Positions 48,537 through 57,681 are shown, counted from the stretch's first letter. The stretch: DNA of 64,000 nucleotides from Clostridiaceae bacterium BL-3 (GCA_902809985.1 CADDXC010000001.1:744001-808000); one strand, 5' to 3'. A program made the numbers and translations. The notes: generated from the sequence alone by a model not told the origin.

Positions 48537-48602
48537 AATGCGGATGACAAGACAAAAAATATCCGATTATGAATCAAACTAAAAGTTTGGGAGAGATTTA
48601 TC

Positions 48603-49559
48603 ATGGACTTTATGGAAAAACTGGGGAAAGTGTTAAACAGATATTTTTCAGTGTTAATCATAGCTGTTGCGGTCATAGGACTTCTGCAGCCGAAGACCTT
48701 TTTATGGATTGTACCTGATATCTCAGTGTTTTTAGGAGTTATAATGTTTGGAATGGGTATTACTTTAAAAAAGGAAGATTTCAAAGAAGTGTTTACTAGA
48801 CCTAAAGATGTATTTATAGGTGTAGCAGCCCATTATTGTATAATGCCCTGTGTAGCATATATACTGTGTTTGATTTTAAAACTGCCTAAAGAGCTGGCAG
48901 TAGGAGTCATTCTTGTAGGGTGCTGTCCAAGCGGTACCGCATCAAATGTAATGTGCTATATAGGCAGAGGAGATCTTGCACTTTCTATTTGCATAGGTGC
49001 AGTTTCTACAATACTTGCTCCGTTTTTAATGCCTATTTTAATATTACTTTTGGCAGGTAAATGGATTTCAATACCGATAATGGGATTGTTTATGGAAATT
49101 GTTAAGATAGTCATAGTACCTATACTTTTAGGTGTTATAGTAAATTGTATATTTGGAGAAAAAACGCAAAAAGCTGTAAAAGCACTTCCAATTGTATCAA
49201 CTATATGCATAGCTTTGCTGGTTGGAGGAGTAATAAGTGCTAATTCAAAAAAATTATTGACAACTGCTGCAATTGCAATTGGTGCTGTAATTCTCCACAA
49301 TTTATTTGGTTTCCTGTTTGGATATTTAGCAGGAAAAGTGCTTGGTATGAATGAAACTAAAAGAAGAGCTGTATCATTTGAAGTGGGTATGCAGAATTCA
49401 GGATTAGGAGTGACATTGGCCATGAGCTTTTTCTCACCGGCAGCTGCAATACCGGCAGCAATATTTAGTGTATGGCACAATATATCCGGTTCTGCTCTTG
49501 CAGCTTTCTGGTCCAACAAAGAGATTGATGATAAAAAATCACAGGGTGCAATAATATAG
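48603..49559 (+). CDS. BASS-family transporter, candidate (keto)pantoate carrier
   Basis: A 318-residue membrane protein of the bile acid:sodium symporter family with about nine to ten helices. Family segments are FGMGITLKKEDF, GCCPSGTASNVM and SFEVGMQNSGLGVTLA. Salmonella PanS, of the same family, imports ketopantoate. Placement 66 bases after panC makes pantoate or ketopantoate uptake a reasonable inference here. The family also carries bile acids, pyruvate and other organic acids. Confidence 0.85.
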   Translation: MDFMEKLGKVLNRYFSVLIIAVAVIGLLQPKTFLWIVPDISVFLGVIMFGMGITLKKEDFKEVFTRPKDVFIGVAAHYCIMPCVAYILCLILKLPKELAVGVILVGCCPSGTASNVMCYIGRGDLALSICIGAVSTILAPFLMPILILLLAGKWISIPIMGLFMEIVKIVIVPILLGVIVNCIFGEKTQKAVKALPIVSTICIALLVGGVISANSKKLLTTAAIAIGAVILHNLFGFLFGYLAGKVLGMNETKRRAVSFEVGMQNSGLGVTLAMSFFSPAAAIPAAIFSVWHNISGSALAAFWSNKEIDDKKSQGAII

Positions 49560-49581
49560 GGTTTGCTACCCTGAAAATCTA

Positions 49582-49618
49582 AAGCCAATGCTTGATAAAA
49601 CTAAGCATTGGCTTATTA
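49582..49618 (+). terminator. Terminator after the BASS gene
   Basis: AAGCCAATGCTT (49582-49593) and AAGCATTGGCTT (49603-49614) form a perfect 12-pair stem. The 16 bases CCAATGCTTGATAAAA in its left half also occur at 32861-32876. Confidence 0.8.
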
Positions 49619-49797
49619 TTTACGTTATTATAATATAAAAGACCAAGGTTGATTTATTCATAGTCAATTACAGATATTCAACTGCTGGTTGAATTTTTAT
49701 AATATGTTAAACTAGAAATCCATAGGTGAATTTAAAGGATTAAGCTATAATGTATTTATAGAGCTCTATAATATAAAAATACTGGAGTGAGTGGATT

Positions 49798-50901
49798 ATG
49801 GGGAAATTGCAGATAGATGAAATAATATCAAGGCTTAGAAAAGAAAGACAGATTACCCAGGAGCAGCTTGGAAAATATATAGGTGTTTCTACAGCAGCTG
49901 TTTCAAAATGGGAAATGGGAAATTCTTATCCTGATATTGAACTTCTTCCGGTACTTGCTTCTTTTTTTGGTGTTTCCATAGATAAGCTTTTAAATTACAG
50001 GATACAGTTGTCTGAGGAAGAAGTGATGGATATATTTAAAAAGTGTGAAGAACTTATGGCTGGAAAGGAGATGGAAAAAGGCATTGAACTTGGGAAAAAA
50101 TATATAGAAAAGTATAGTTCAAGTTATTTTCTTAAATTCAGAATAGGATTTTTGTTCCATATGTATTCCTGGAGATGTAAAAACAGGGCAGCGTCAGATA
50201 AAATGGAAGATTATGCAAAAGGACTGTTTGAAGATATAGGGAAAAACTGCAGTGACAGAAATACAACTGAACTGGCGCTTTATGTGCTGAGCACTATATA
50301 TTCATCAAGAGGTGAAGATGACAGGGCAGTGGAGGTGCTCAACAAAATAAATAAAAGTGAATACCAGGTTGACTTTATGCTGGCAAATATATATTTGAAA
50401 AAGGAGGGTACTGTAAATAGAGGGCGCAAAATTCTTCAGGGACAGCTCTGGAAGTATATTTTTTATATGAGCTCTGTTTTAATGTGCCTTGCAAAATCCT
50501 ACTGTGAAGACAAGAATAATCTTAAATTAGTGGAAAAATACCTCAATACGGCAGTTGACATTAAAAGGGCGTTTTCACCTGAAGCCGAGGCTGTACTTGG
50601 ACTTCATATAGAATATATGAATTTTGCAAATGTGTATTTAAAAATGGGAGAAAAGGAAAAGGCCTTGGGCATGCTTGAAAAATGGATAGAGTATATTGAG
50701 GTAAACAACCTGAACGAAAAAGAGAAAATTTCTTCTGTATGGTGTTTTGATGAGCTTTCGGGAAACAAGCCAGGGTTTACACTGGATATGTATGAAAATA
50801 TGAGCAAGCTTCTTGAGGATGATATATTTGATCCTGTAAGGGAAGACGACAGATTCGTACAGATTTCAGATAGAGTGAATAATATGAAAAAACATAGGTG
50901 A
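49798..50901 (+). CDS. XRE-type regulator with TPR-like C-terminal domain
   Basis: A 367-residue protein. Residues 8-62 form a helix-turn-helix (LRKERQITQEQLGKYIGVS, then AAVSKWEMGNSYPDIELLPV). The rest is helical with repeat-like segments (LKMGEKEKALGMLEKWIEYIE) resembling TPRs, which bind peptides or proteins in such regulators. It overlaps the following MBL-fold gene region, so the two may be co-expressed. Targets are unknown. Confidence 0.85.
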   Translation: MGKLQIDEIISRLRKERQITQEQLGKYIGVSTAAVSKWEMGNSYPDIELLPVLASFFGVSIDKLLNYRIQLSEEEVMDIFKKCEELMAGKEMEKGIELGKKYIEKYSSSYFLKFRIGFLFHMYSWRCKNRAASDKMEDYAKGLFEDIGKNCSDRNTTELALYVLSTIYSSRGEDDRAVEVLNKINKSEYQVDFMLANIYLKKEGTVNRGRKILQGQLWKYIFYMSSVLMCLAKSYCEDKNNLKLVEKYLNTAVDIKRAFSPEAEAVLGLHIEYMNFANVYLKMGEKEKALGMLEKWIEYIEVNNLNEKEKISSVWCFDELSGNKPGFTLDMYENMSKLLEDDIFDPVREDDRFVQISDRVNNMKKHR

Positions 50902-50924
50902 TTTTAAGAAGGGGAGATGCAGAA

Positions 50925-51731
50925 GTGAAATTAAAAGTTTTAGTGGATAATAATACATATATTGACCAATATTATTATGGTGAACCTGCTGTTTCATATT
51001 ATATTGAAGACGAGGATACTATATTGTTATTTGATGTAGGTTATTCTGATATATTTCTCAGAAATTCCGCTTCATTAGGTGTAGATTTAGAAAAAGTAAG
51101 TGTTATTATTATTTCACATGGCCATAATGACCACACTGGAGGGTTAAAATATTATTTTGAGCATCAGTATAAAAACAATATAAACATTATCGCACATCCA
51201 GATGCCTTTACAGAAAAATTTGAAGGAAATTTGAAAATCTGTTCTCCCATTTTACAGGGGGAACTAGAAAAAAAGTGCAATTTAATACTTTCAAGAAAAC
51301 CTAAAAAAGTCAGTGAACACATAACTTTTTTAGGGGAAATACCGCAGACAAATAATTTTGAAAGAAGAAGACCTATTGGAAAACAAAATGTTGATGGAAT
51401 TTTGGTTGAGGATTATCTGATGGATGATACAGCACTTGCATATAAAAGTGAAAATGGTATTTATATTATTACCGGATGTTCTCATAGTGGAATATGCAAT
51501 ATAATAGAATATGCAAAGAAAATATGTAAAGATAATAGAGTATTGGGAGTTATAGGTGGGTTTCACTTATTTGAAATAGATGAGCAGGTTAATAAGACTG
51601 TTAATTATTTAAGACGAAACAACATAAAAGAGTTATATCCATGTCACTGTACATCCTTTGCCGTTAAAGCGGAGATAAATAAATTTTTACCTGTGAAAGA
51701 AGTTGGAGTAGGATTGGAAGTGAATTGGTAA
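50925..51731 (+). CDS. MBL-fold metallohydrolase
   Basis: A protein of about 268 residues with a metallo-beta-lactamase fold. Metal motifs are SHGHNDHTGG, TGCSHSGICNI and GGFHL, with CHCTSF near the C-terminus. The pattern fits the subgroup annotated as 7,8-dihydropterin-6-yl-methyl aminobenzene phosphate synthase-like, a label with little functional support. AAGGGGAG points to the GTG at 50925, although the frame is open from 50898. Confidence 0.83.
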   Translation: MKLKVLVDNNTYIDQYYYGEPAVSYYIEDEDTILLFDVGYSDIFLRNSASLGVDLEKVSVIIISHGHNDHTGGLKYYFEHQYKNNINIIAHPDAFTEKFEGNLKICSPILQGELEKKCNLILSRKPKKVSEHITFLGEIPQTNNFERRRPIGKQNVDGILVEDYLMDDTALAYKSENGIYIITGCSHSGICNIIEYAKKICKDNRVLGVIGGFHLFEIDEQVNKTVNYLRRNNIKELYPCHCTSFAVKAEINKFLPVKEVGVGLEVNW

Positions 51732-51802
51732 AACTATTTGAATTGATTATTTCATAAAAAAAGTAAAAATAATTTAAAACTCTATATAAAGTTTAAGGCG
51801 TA

Positions 51803-51834
51803 TGGAATAGTGAAAAGCTATTCCAATTATTTTT
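51803..51834 (+). terminator. Terminator after the MBL gene
   Basis: TGGAATAG (51803-51810) and CTATTCCA (51818-51825) form an 8-pair stem with a 7-base loop, followed by a T-rich run. Confidence 0.75.
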
Positions 51835-51917
51835 GCTTAAATGAAGAACCAAAAGTGAACTTAACTTATCTAATATGTAAATATAAAATATGATCATATT
51901 TTAAGATGGAGGCTAAG

Positions 51918-52001
51918 ATGGGATATATAGACTTAATAAAATTGGCTAAGAGGGCTAAGAAAGATGACAAGGAAGCTTTTGGCAGACTTATAAAGATCTG
52001 A
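51918..52001 (+). pseudogene. N-terminal fragment of an ECF-type sigma factor
   Basis: After ATGGAGGC a short frame encodes LAKRAKKDDKEAFGRLIKI and stops. This is the typical first helix of a small ECF sigma factor (A-K-x-G-D-x-E-A-F-G-x-L). Everything after about residue 27 is missing, and the next reading frame belongs to a different protein type. It looks like a deletion remnant. Confidence 0.55.
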
Positions 52002-52272
52002 TAATACAAAGACTGTAGTTACAGAGGTTTTTCCTGTAACCGGCGGAGATATAGTTCCCGATAAATTTGATTTCAACATGAATTTTGCCAGAGATGATAA
52101 TTTAAAAGGAAACTGGAATTTTAGAATTCCATTAGTAAAACAGAAAATACAGGATAAGGTTGATATTTTCAGATTAAATAAGGATATAAAAAAAGGCTTT
52201 AATTCAGTTATATGCATAGGTAATTATGATGAAATGTACGAAGAAATTGGACAGATAAATTTAAAGAAATAA
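52000..52272 (+). pseudogene. C-terminal fragment of a probable anti-sigma/DUF4179-type protein
   Basis: The frame opens exactly where the sigma fragment stops, without a start codon. It contains TKTVVTEVFPVTGGDIVPDK and GNWNFRIPLVKQKIQDKVD, then ends at 52272. I judge it to be the extracytoplasmic tail of a sigma-linked membrane protein, by likeness and by the usual sigma/anti-sigma pairing. A deletion seems to have removed the sigma tail and the anti-sigma head. An internal ATG at 52078 is unlikely to be a true start. Confidence 0.45.
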
Positions 52273-52360
52273 ATAGAAAGTTTAAATTTATTTATGATGA
52301 ACAGTGCTAAAAAATAGTGAAATTTAAATTGAGTTAACCTCTGTTATTAAAATTTATAAG

Positions 52361-52397
52361 TACATAGCTGTGTTGGAAAATTCAACATGGTTATGTA
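52361..52397 (-). terminator. Terminator of the broken hxlR-type gene
   Basis: TACATAGCTGTGTTG (52361-52375) and CAACATGGTTATGTA (52383-52397) form a 15-pair stem with G-U pairs, flanked by T-rich sequence on both strands. Confidence 0.6.
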
Positions 52398-52440
52398 TTT
52401 ATTTTTATGTAGATTATATTTAGGGCATGTATTTTTTACC

Positions 52441-52720
52441 TCAAAGGCATAGCTCATATAATATGTTTTCCAAGGATTTTCCTCTGTTAGTGGGTAGATA
52501 TTCAACTTTAGGCGGAATTGTTGTATAGGGAATTCTTTCAATAAGGTTATCCATCTCCAATTTTTTTAATTCCTGTGATAATATTTTATTACATATGTTC
52601 GAAATAGATTTTTTCAGTTGACCGTATTTGATTGGTTGTTCTTTTAATATATGTCATAATATTATTGCTCTCCATTTGCTCCCAATGACGGTCATTGTAA
52701 ATCCTATTATAAGTACCCAT
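52441..52720 (-). pseudogene. HxlR-family transcriptional regulator, inactivated
   Basis: On the minus strand ATG at 52720 begins MGTYNR. A one-base shift then gives FTMTVIGSKWRAIIL, a TGA where the family has Trp, then HILKEQPIKYGQLKKSI and IPPKVEYLPTNRGKSLENIL to a stop at 52441. The winged-helix core is recognisable throughout, so the gene was recently functional. The defects are one frameshift and one nonsense codon. The open minus-strand ORF overlapping it in another frame is a shadow. Confidence 0.75.
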
Positions 52721-52874
52721 ATTTTTTGTGTTTAATAGTGAACATATTATACAACGAGTATAAGTGGATAATTATTAAACAATATTTTAAAGCACTATAT
52801 TATTGATATGTTATCATTTACAATATATTTATTTTGATAAATTAATAATTTTATCTATTGCATTTTTGAAAAAG

Positions 52875-52902
52875 TTGTGTTATATTTTTTGAAATATATA
52901 AT
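52875..52902 (+). promoter_or_regulatory. Candidate nif promoter
   Basis: TTGTGT (52875-52880), a 16-base spacer and TATAAT (52897-52902) lie about 40 bases before nifH. No sigma-54 GG-N10-GC element was seen. An imperfect inverted repeat around GATAAATTAATAATTTTATC (about 52836-52855) may bind a regulator. Confidence 0.5.
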
Positions 52903-52904
52903 GA

Positions 52905-53762
<858 letters not shown>

Positions 53763-53771
53763 GGTCATAAT

Positions 53772-53825
53772 ATGAAAGTACAGCTTATAGAGAATAAAAT
53801 AATAAAGTGTATCCCTAAATTTTGA
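53772..53825 (+). CDS. 17-codon ORF in the nifH-nifI1 spacer
   Basis: GAGG at 53761-53764, 7 bases before an ATG, opens a 17-residue frame (MKVQLIENKIIKCIPKF) whose stop lies in the loop of the spacer hairpin. Translating ribosomes would cover the 5' arm of that hairpin. It could be a regulatory leader peptide or chance; no family is recognised. Confidence 0.3.
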   Translation: MKVQLIENKIIKCIPKF

Positions 53826-53844
53826 GGCGATTTAAGGGATACAC
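53807..53844 (+). promoter_or_regulatory. nifH-nifI1 intercistronic hairpin
   Basis: GTGTATCCCT (53807-53816) and AGGGATACAC (53835-53844) pair perfectly, with three more A-T pairs across a bulged A. No T run follows, so it is more likely an RNA processing or 3'-end stability element than a terminator. It would favour high NifH levels relative to the downstream genes. Confidence 0.65.
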
Positions 53845-53916
53845 CCAAAAAAGTACCAGAATCGACTAAATTCTAATACAATGTAAGTTTAACACAAAAA
53901 AGGGGAGTGTTCAATA

Positions 53917-54243
53917 ATGTTAATGGTAAAAGCTATTATAAGGCCGGAAAAATCTTCAATTGTACTTTCGGAATTATGTGATGCTGGTTTCCCGGCAGTT
54001 ACCAAGCTTGATGTGACGGGCAGAGGTAAACAGAGAGGGGTAAAAGTTGGAGAAATATTTTATGATGAAATACCGAAACAGATGCTGCTGATAGTGATAA
54101 AAGATGAGGACAAGGATGATATTATAAGCATAATCACTAAGAATGCGAAAACCGGGACCAAAGGAGCCTTTGGAGATGGAAAGATATTTGTAACTCCTGT
54201 AGAAGAAGCATATACAATAAGTTCAAATACAGAGGAATTATAG
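53917..54243 (+). CDS. nifI1: Nitrogen regulatory PII-like protein NifI1
   Basis: A 108-residue GlnB-family protein of the nif-associated type. The PII pattern is MVKAIIRPEKSSIVLSELCD and GAFGDGKIFVTPVEEAYTI, with the T-loop replaced by GRGKQRGVKVGEIFYDEIPK. In methanogens NifI1 and NifI2 together bind and inhibit dinitrogenase after ammonium addition, relieved by 2-oxoglutarate. Location between nifH and nifD is diagnostic. GGGGAG precedes the ATG. Confidence 0.95.
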   Translation: MLMVKAIIRPEKSSIVLSELCDAGFPAVTKLDVTGRGKQRGVKVGEIFYDEIPKQMLLIVIKDEDKDDIISIITKNAKTGTKGAFGDGKIFVTPVEEAYTISSNTEEL

Positions 54244-54255
54244 GGGGAAAGCGGC

Positions 54256-54648
54256 ATGAAAGAAATTATGGTTATTATCAGAATGGATATGGTGGGCAGG
54301 ACAAAAGATGCTCTTGCCAAAATTGGTTTTCCTTCTATTACATGTAAAAAGGTGCTTGGCAGAGGCAGAAAAAAAGTTGATTTTTCTATTATCCAGGATT
54401 TTATCAGTGAAAAAGATATACTGGAGGCATCGGGCAGGAAAATTGCAGAACAGATATCTGAAACCCACAGACTCATTTCCAAAAGATTGGTAATTATATT
54501 GGCAAGGGACGAAGATGTAAAAAAGGTTGTAGATACTATAATAGAGACTAATAGAACGGGAAATCCCGGAGATGGAAAAATATTTGTAACAAAAGTGACA
54601 GACATAGTTAGGATAAGGACAGAAGAAACAGGAGACGCTGCTATTTAA
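54256..54648 (+). CDS. nifI2: Nitrogen regulatory PII-like protein NifI2
   Basis: A 130-residue GlnB-family partner of NifI1. The N-terminus IMVIIRMDMVGRTKDALAKI and C-terminal GNPGDGKIFVTKVTDIVRI show the PII fold. A long inserted T-loop (DFSIIQDFISEKDILEASGR) is typical of NifI2. It starts 12 bases after nifI1 and lies 23 bases before nifD, so all are co-transcribed. Confidence 0.95.
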   Translation: MKEIMVIIRMDMVGRTKDALAKIGFPSITCKKVLGRGRKKVDFSIIQDFISEKDILEASGRKIAEQISETHRLISKRLVIILARDEDVKKVVDTIIETNRTGNPGDGKIFVTKVTDIVRIRTEETGDAAI

Positions 54649-54671
54649 TTTTTGTGAAAGGATGGGATTTT

Positions 54672-56300
54672 ATGAGAAAAAAATTAGATAAAGTAGTAAA
54701 TGAGGTTTTGGAACCATATCCGGCTAAAACCTATAAAAAGAGAAAAGAGCATATTGTTATAAAGACGGAAGAATCTCCAAACCCGGTCATTACAGCTAAT
54801 GTAAGGACTATACCAGGTGTGATTACAGCCAGAGGATGCTGTTATGCCGGTTGTAAAGGCGTTGTTATGGGACCTATAAAGGATATGGTACACATAACCC
54901 ACGGACCTATAGGGTGCTGTTTTTATACCTGGGGCGGAAGAAGATTCAAGTCAAAAGCTGAAGAAGGTGGACAAAATTTTAATGAATATGTTTTTTCTAC
55001 CGATATGGAGGAAAAAAATATAGTCTTTGGCGGAGTTGACAAATTAAAAAATGCAATAAAGGAAGCAGTTGAAATTTTTCATCCCAAGGCCATAGGTGTA
55101 TATGCAACATGTCCTGTTGGACTTATAGGTGATGATATAAATGCAGTAGCACGGGAAGCCTCGAAACTCTATGGAATTGATGTTCTTGCCTTTAACTGTG
55201 AAGGTTATAAAGGTGTAACACAATCCGCAGGTCACCATATAGCAAACAATACGGTTATGAGTGAAATAATAGGAAAGGGAAACGGCCAGCATAAAAAGTA
55301 TTCAGTAAATATACTGGGAGAATACAATATAGGCGGGGATTCCTGGGAAATTGAAAGAATTCTTGAGAAAATAGGCTATAATGTGATTACAGCTCTTACA
55401 GGAGATGCAAGTTATGAGCACATTCAAAATGCCAATCTTGCAGATGTGAATCTGGTGCAGTGTTATAGATCAATCAACTATATAGCAGGCATGATGCAGA
55501 CCAAGTATGGTATACCATGGATCAAATGCAATTTTATAGGCATAAAGGGAACAATTGATACCCTGAGGGAGCTGGCAGCAGTCTTTGATGATCCATATCT
55601 GTATAAAAAAACAGAAGAGATCATTGCAGAAGAACTTGCTGAAATTGAAACAGACATAGATTACTATAAAGAGAGATTAAAAGGCAAGTTGGCTTGTTTA
55701 TATGTAGGCGGCTCAAGAGCCCAGACATATCAGGTTCTGCTAAAGGATCTTGGTGTAAAAACCATTCTTGCAGGCCATGAGTTCGGACATCGTGACGATT
55801 ATGAAGGAAGTGAAGTTATTCCAACTATAAAAGTTGATGCGGACAGCAAGAATATTCCTGAAATAACTGTAGAGCCGGATAAAGAAAAATATCGTGTTAT
55901 AGTACCAAAGGAAAGAGCAGAAGCTCTTAGAAAAGAAGGTGTGCCAGTATCTTATTACGGCGGATTGGAAAAGGAAATGGATAATGATACGGTGATAATA
56001 GACGATTTAAATGCCCACGAAATGGAAAAATTCATAAGAGAACTCCATCCTGATATGTTTCTGACAGGAATAAAGGAGAAGTATGTAATTGAAAAAATGG
56101 GAGTGTTGTCAAGGCAGCTTCACTCCTATGACTATACAGGACCTTATGCAGGATTTAAAGGTGCAGTTGTATTTGCCAGAGAACTGGCAAGGGGAGTTTA
56201 TACTCCGGCATGGAAGTATTTGACTCCGCCCTGGAAAAAACAACCTTTAATAGAGGGAAAATTGTCGGATGAATCAGCAGTTTCAGGAGGTGAAAAATAA
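54672..56300 (+). CDS. nifD: Nitrogenase molybdenum-iron protein alpha chain
   Basis: A 542-residue subunit holding FeMo-cofactor. P-cluster ligands are Cys56 (TARGC), Cys82 (HGPIGC) and Cys147 (YATCPVG). Cofactor ligands are Cys264 (LVQCYRSINY) and His484 (QLHSYDYTGPY). Gln184 and His188 match Azotobacter Gln191 and His195. Offsets against Azotobacter go from -11 at Cys264 to +42 at His484, so about 53 residues are inserted between them, the known clostridial insertion. AAAGGATGGG supports the ATG at 54672. Confidence 0.97.
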   Translation: MRKKLDKVVNEVLEPYPAKTYKKRKEHIVIKTEESPNPVITANVRTIPGVITARGCCYAGCKGVVMGPIKDMVHITHGPIGCCFYTWGGRRFKSKAEEGGQNFNEYVFSTDMEEKNIVFGGVDKLKNAIKEAVEIFHPKAIGVYATCPVGLIGDDINAVAREASKLYGIDVLAFNCEGYKGVTQSAGHHIANNTVMSEIIGKGNGQHKKYSVNILGEYNIGGDSWEIERILEKIGYNVITALTGDASYEHIQNANLADVNLVQCYRSINYIAGMMQTKYGIPWIKCNFIGIKGTIDTLRELAAVFDDPYLYKKTEEIIAEELAEIETDIDYYKERLKGKLACLYVGGSRAQTYQVLLKDLGVKTILAGHEFGHRDDYEGSEVIPTIKVDADSKNIPEITVEPDKEKYRVIVPKERAEALRKEGVPVSYYGGLEKEMDNDTVIIDDLNAHEMEKFIRELHPDMFLTGIKEKYVIEKMGVLSRQLHSYDYTGPYAGFKGAVVFARELARGVYTPAWKYLTPPWKKQPLIEGKLSDESAVSGGEK

Positions 56301-57661
56301 TGTTAGATGCAACACCAAAACAATTAGTAAAAAGAAAAGCTTTGAGAATAAATCCAGCCAAAACCTGCCAGCCAGTTGGAGCAATGTATGCAGCCCTTGG
56401 AATTCACAATTGCCTGCCGCACAGCCACGGTTCCCAGGGATGCTGTTCTTATCACAGGACGGTGCTTTCAAGACATTTCAAAGAGCCGGCATTGGCTTCC
56501 TCGAGTTCATTTACTGAAGGTGCCTGTGTGTTTGGCGGTGGTTCAAATGTAAAGACAGCTGTTAAGAATATATTTGCAATGTACAATCCAGATATAATAG
56601 CCATCCACACCACATGTCTTTCTGAAACCATAGGAGATGATCTTCCTACTTATATAAGGGACATGGAAATACCGGAAGGAAAGCTGGTTATTCATACAAA
56701 TACGCCAAGTTACGTGGGATCACATGTCACCGGATTTTCAAACATGGTAAGAAGTATGGTGCAGTATCTTTCGGTAAACAGTGGAAAGAAAAATGGGAAA
56801 TTTAATATAATTCCTGGCTTTGTAGGACCTGCTGACATGAAAGAGATGAAAAGAATATTCAGACTTATGGATATCCCATATATAATATTTCCTGATACCA
56901 ATGGAGTGCTTGATGCACCAAATACAGGCGACTATAAAGTATTTCCTGAAGGCGGTACCAGGGTTAAAGATATAATAGATGCTGGAAATTCGGATATGAC
57001 TATAGCTTTTGGGAGCTATTCTTCAGAAGATGCAGCCAAGAAATTGGAGACTAAATGCAAAGTTCCCTTCAAAACATTAGAGGTTCCCATTGGAATTGAT
57101 GCAATGGATGATTTGATTATGACATTAGCTAAAATTACAGGAAAGCCTGTGTCTGAAGAAATTGAGGAAGAAAGAGGTCAGCTTCTTGATTTAATCCTTG
57201 ACTGTGCTCAATACTTCAACGGTAAAAAGGCAGCTGTAGTTGGAGATCCAGATGTTGTAATTCCACTAGTTCAATTTTTAATAACCCTGGGAATGACCCC
57301 CAAATATGTAATAACAGGTACTCCTGGAGCATTATTTGAGAAAAAGATCAAAGCCATTATGGATAAAGCCGGTATAGAGGGAATTGTAAAAGCTAATAGT
57401 GATTTCTTTGAGATGCATCAGCTTATAAAAAATGAAGGCGTGGATCTTTTAATATCCAATACCTATGGAAAATTTATTGCCAGAGCAGAAGACATTCCGT
57501 TTGTCAGATTTGGATTTCCTGTAATGGACAGGTATGGACATCAGTACACTCCTAAAGTGGGCTACTCCGGTGCCATAGATTTGGTAAGGAGAATGTGTGA
57601 TGCAATGCTCGACAAGGATGACAGAGAGTGTAAAGAGGAGGATTTTGAAGTAGTACGATAA
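56300..57661 (+). CDS. nifK: Nitrogenase molybdenum-iron protein beta chain
   Basis: A 453-residue partner of NifD. P-cluster ligands are Cys23 (KTCQPVGAM), Cys48 (HGSQGC) and Cys106 (HTTCLSETIGDD). These sit 47 residues earlier than in Azotobacter (70, 95, 153), so the N-terminal arm is missing, as in C. pasteurianum. The short arm complements the NifD insertion. The start overlaps the nifD stop by one base, with AGGAGG in nifD's last codons. A hairpin follows before nifE. Confidence 0.97.
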   Translation: MLDATPKQLVKRKALRINPAKTCQPVGAMYAALGIHNCLPHSHGSQGCCSYHRTVLSRHFKEPALASSSSFTEGACVFGGGSNVKTAVKNIFAMYNPDIIAIHTTCLSETIGDDLPTYIRDMEIPEGKLVIHTNTPSYVGSHVTGFSNMVRSMVQYLSVNSGKKNGKFNIIPGFVGPADMKEMKRIFRLMDIPYIIFPDTNGVLDAPNTGDYKVFPEGGTRVKDIIDAGNSDMTIAFGSYSSEDAAKKLETKCKVPFKTLEVPIGIDAMDDLIMTLAKITGKPVSEEIEEERGQLLDLILDCAQYFNGKKAAVVGDPDVVIPLVQFLITLGMTPKYVITGTPGALFEKKIKAIMDKAGIEGIVKANSDFFEMHQLIKNEGVDLLISNTYGKFIARAEDIPFVRFGFPVMDRYGHQYTPKVGYSGAIDLVRRMCDAMLDKDDRECKEEDFEVVR

Positions 57662-57681
57662 ATCATATGAATTAAAGACTG

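Noticed and set aside
52078-52272. Independent 64-residue gene
   Set aside because: There is no ribosome site before its ATG, and the same frame runs back without a start to the sigma-fragment stop, which fits a truncated tail.
52347-52541. 64-residue minus-strand ORF as a gene
   Set aside because: It reads the HxlR pseudogene in the wrong frame for its first part and continues into the terminator.
56269-56517. 82-residue forward ORF across the nifD-nifK junction
   Set aside because: It is an out-of-frame shadow of the nifD end and nifK start, with no start signal of its own.
54672-57661. Vanadium or iron-only nitrogenase
   Set aside because: No delta-subunit gene lies between the D and K genes, and nifE, nifN-B and nifV are all of Mo type.
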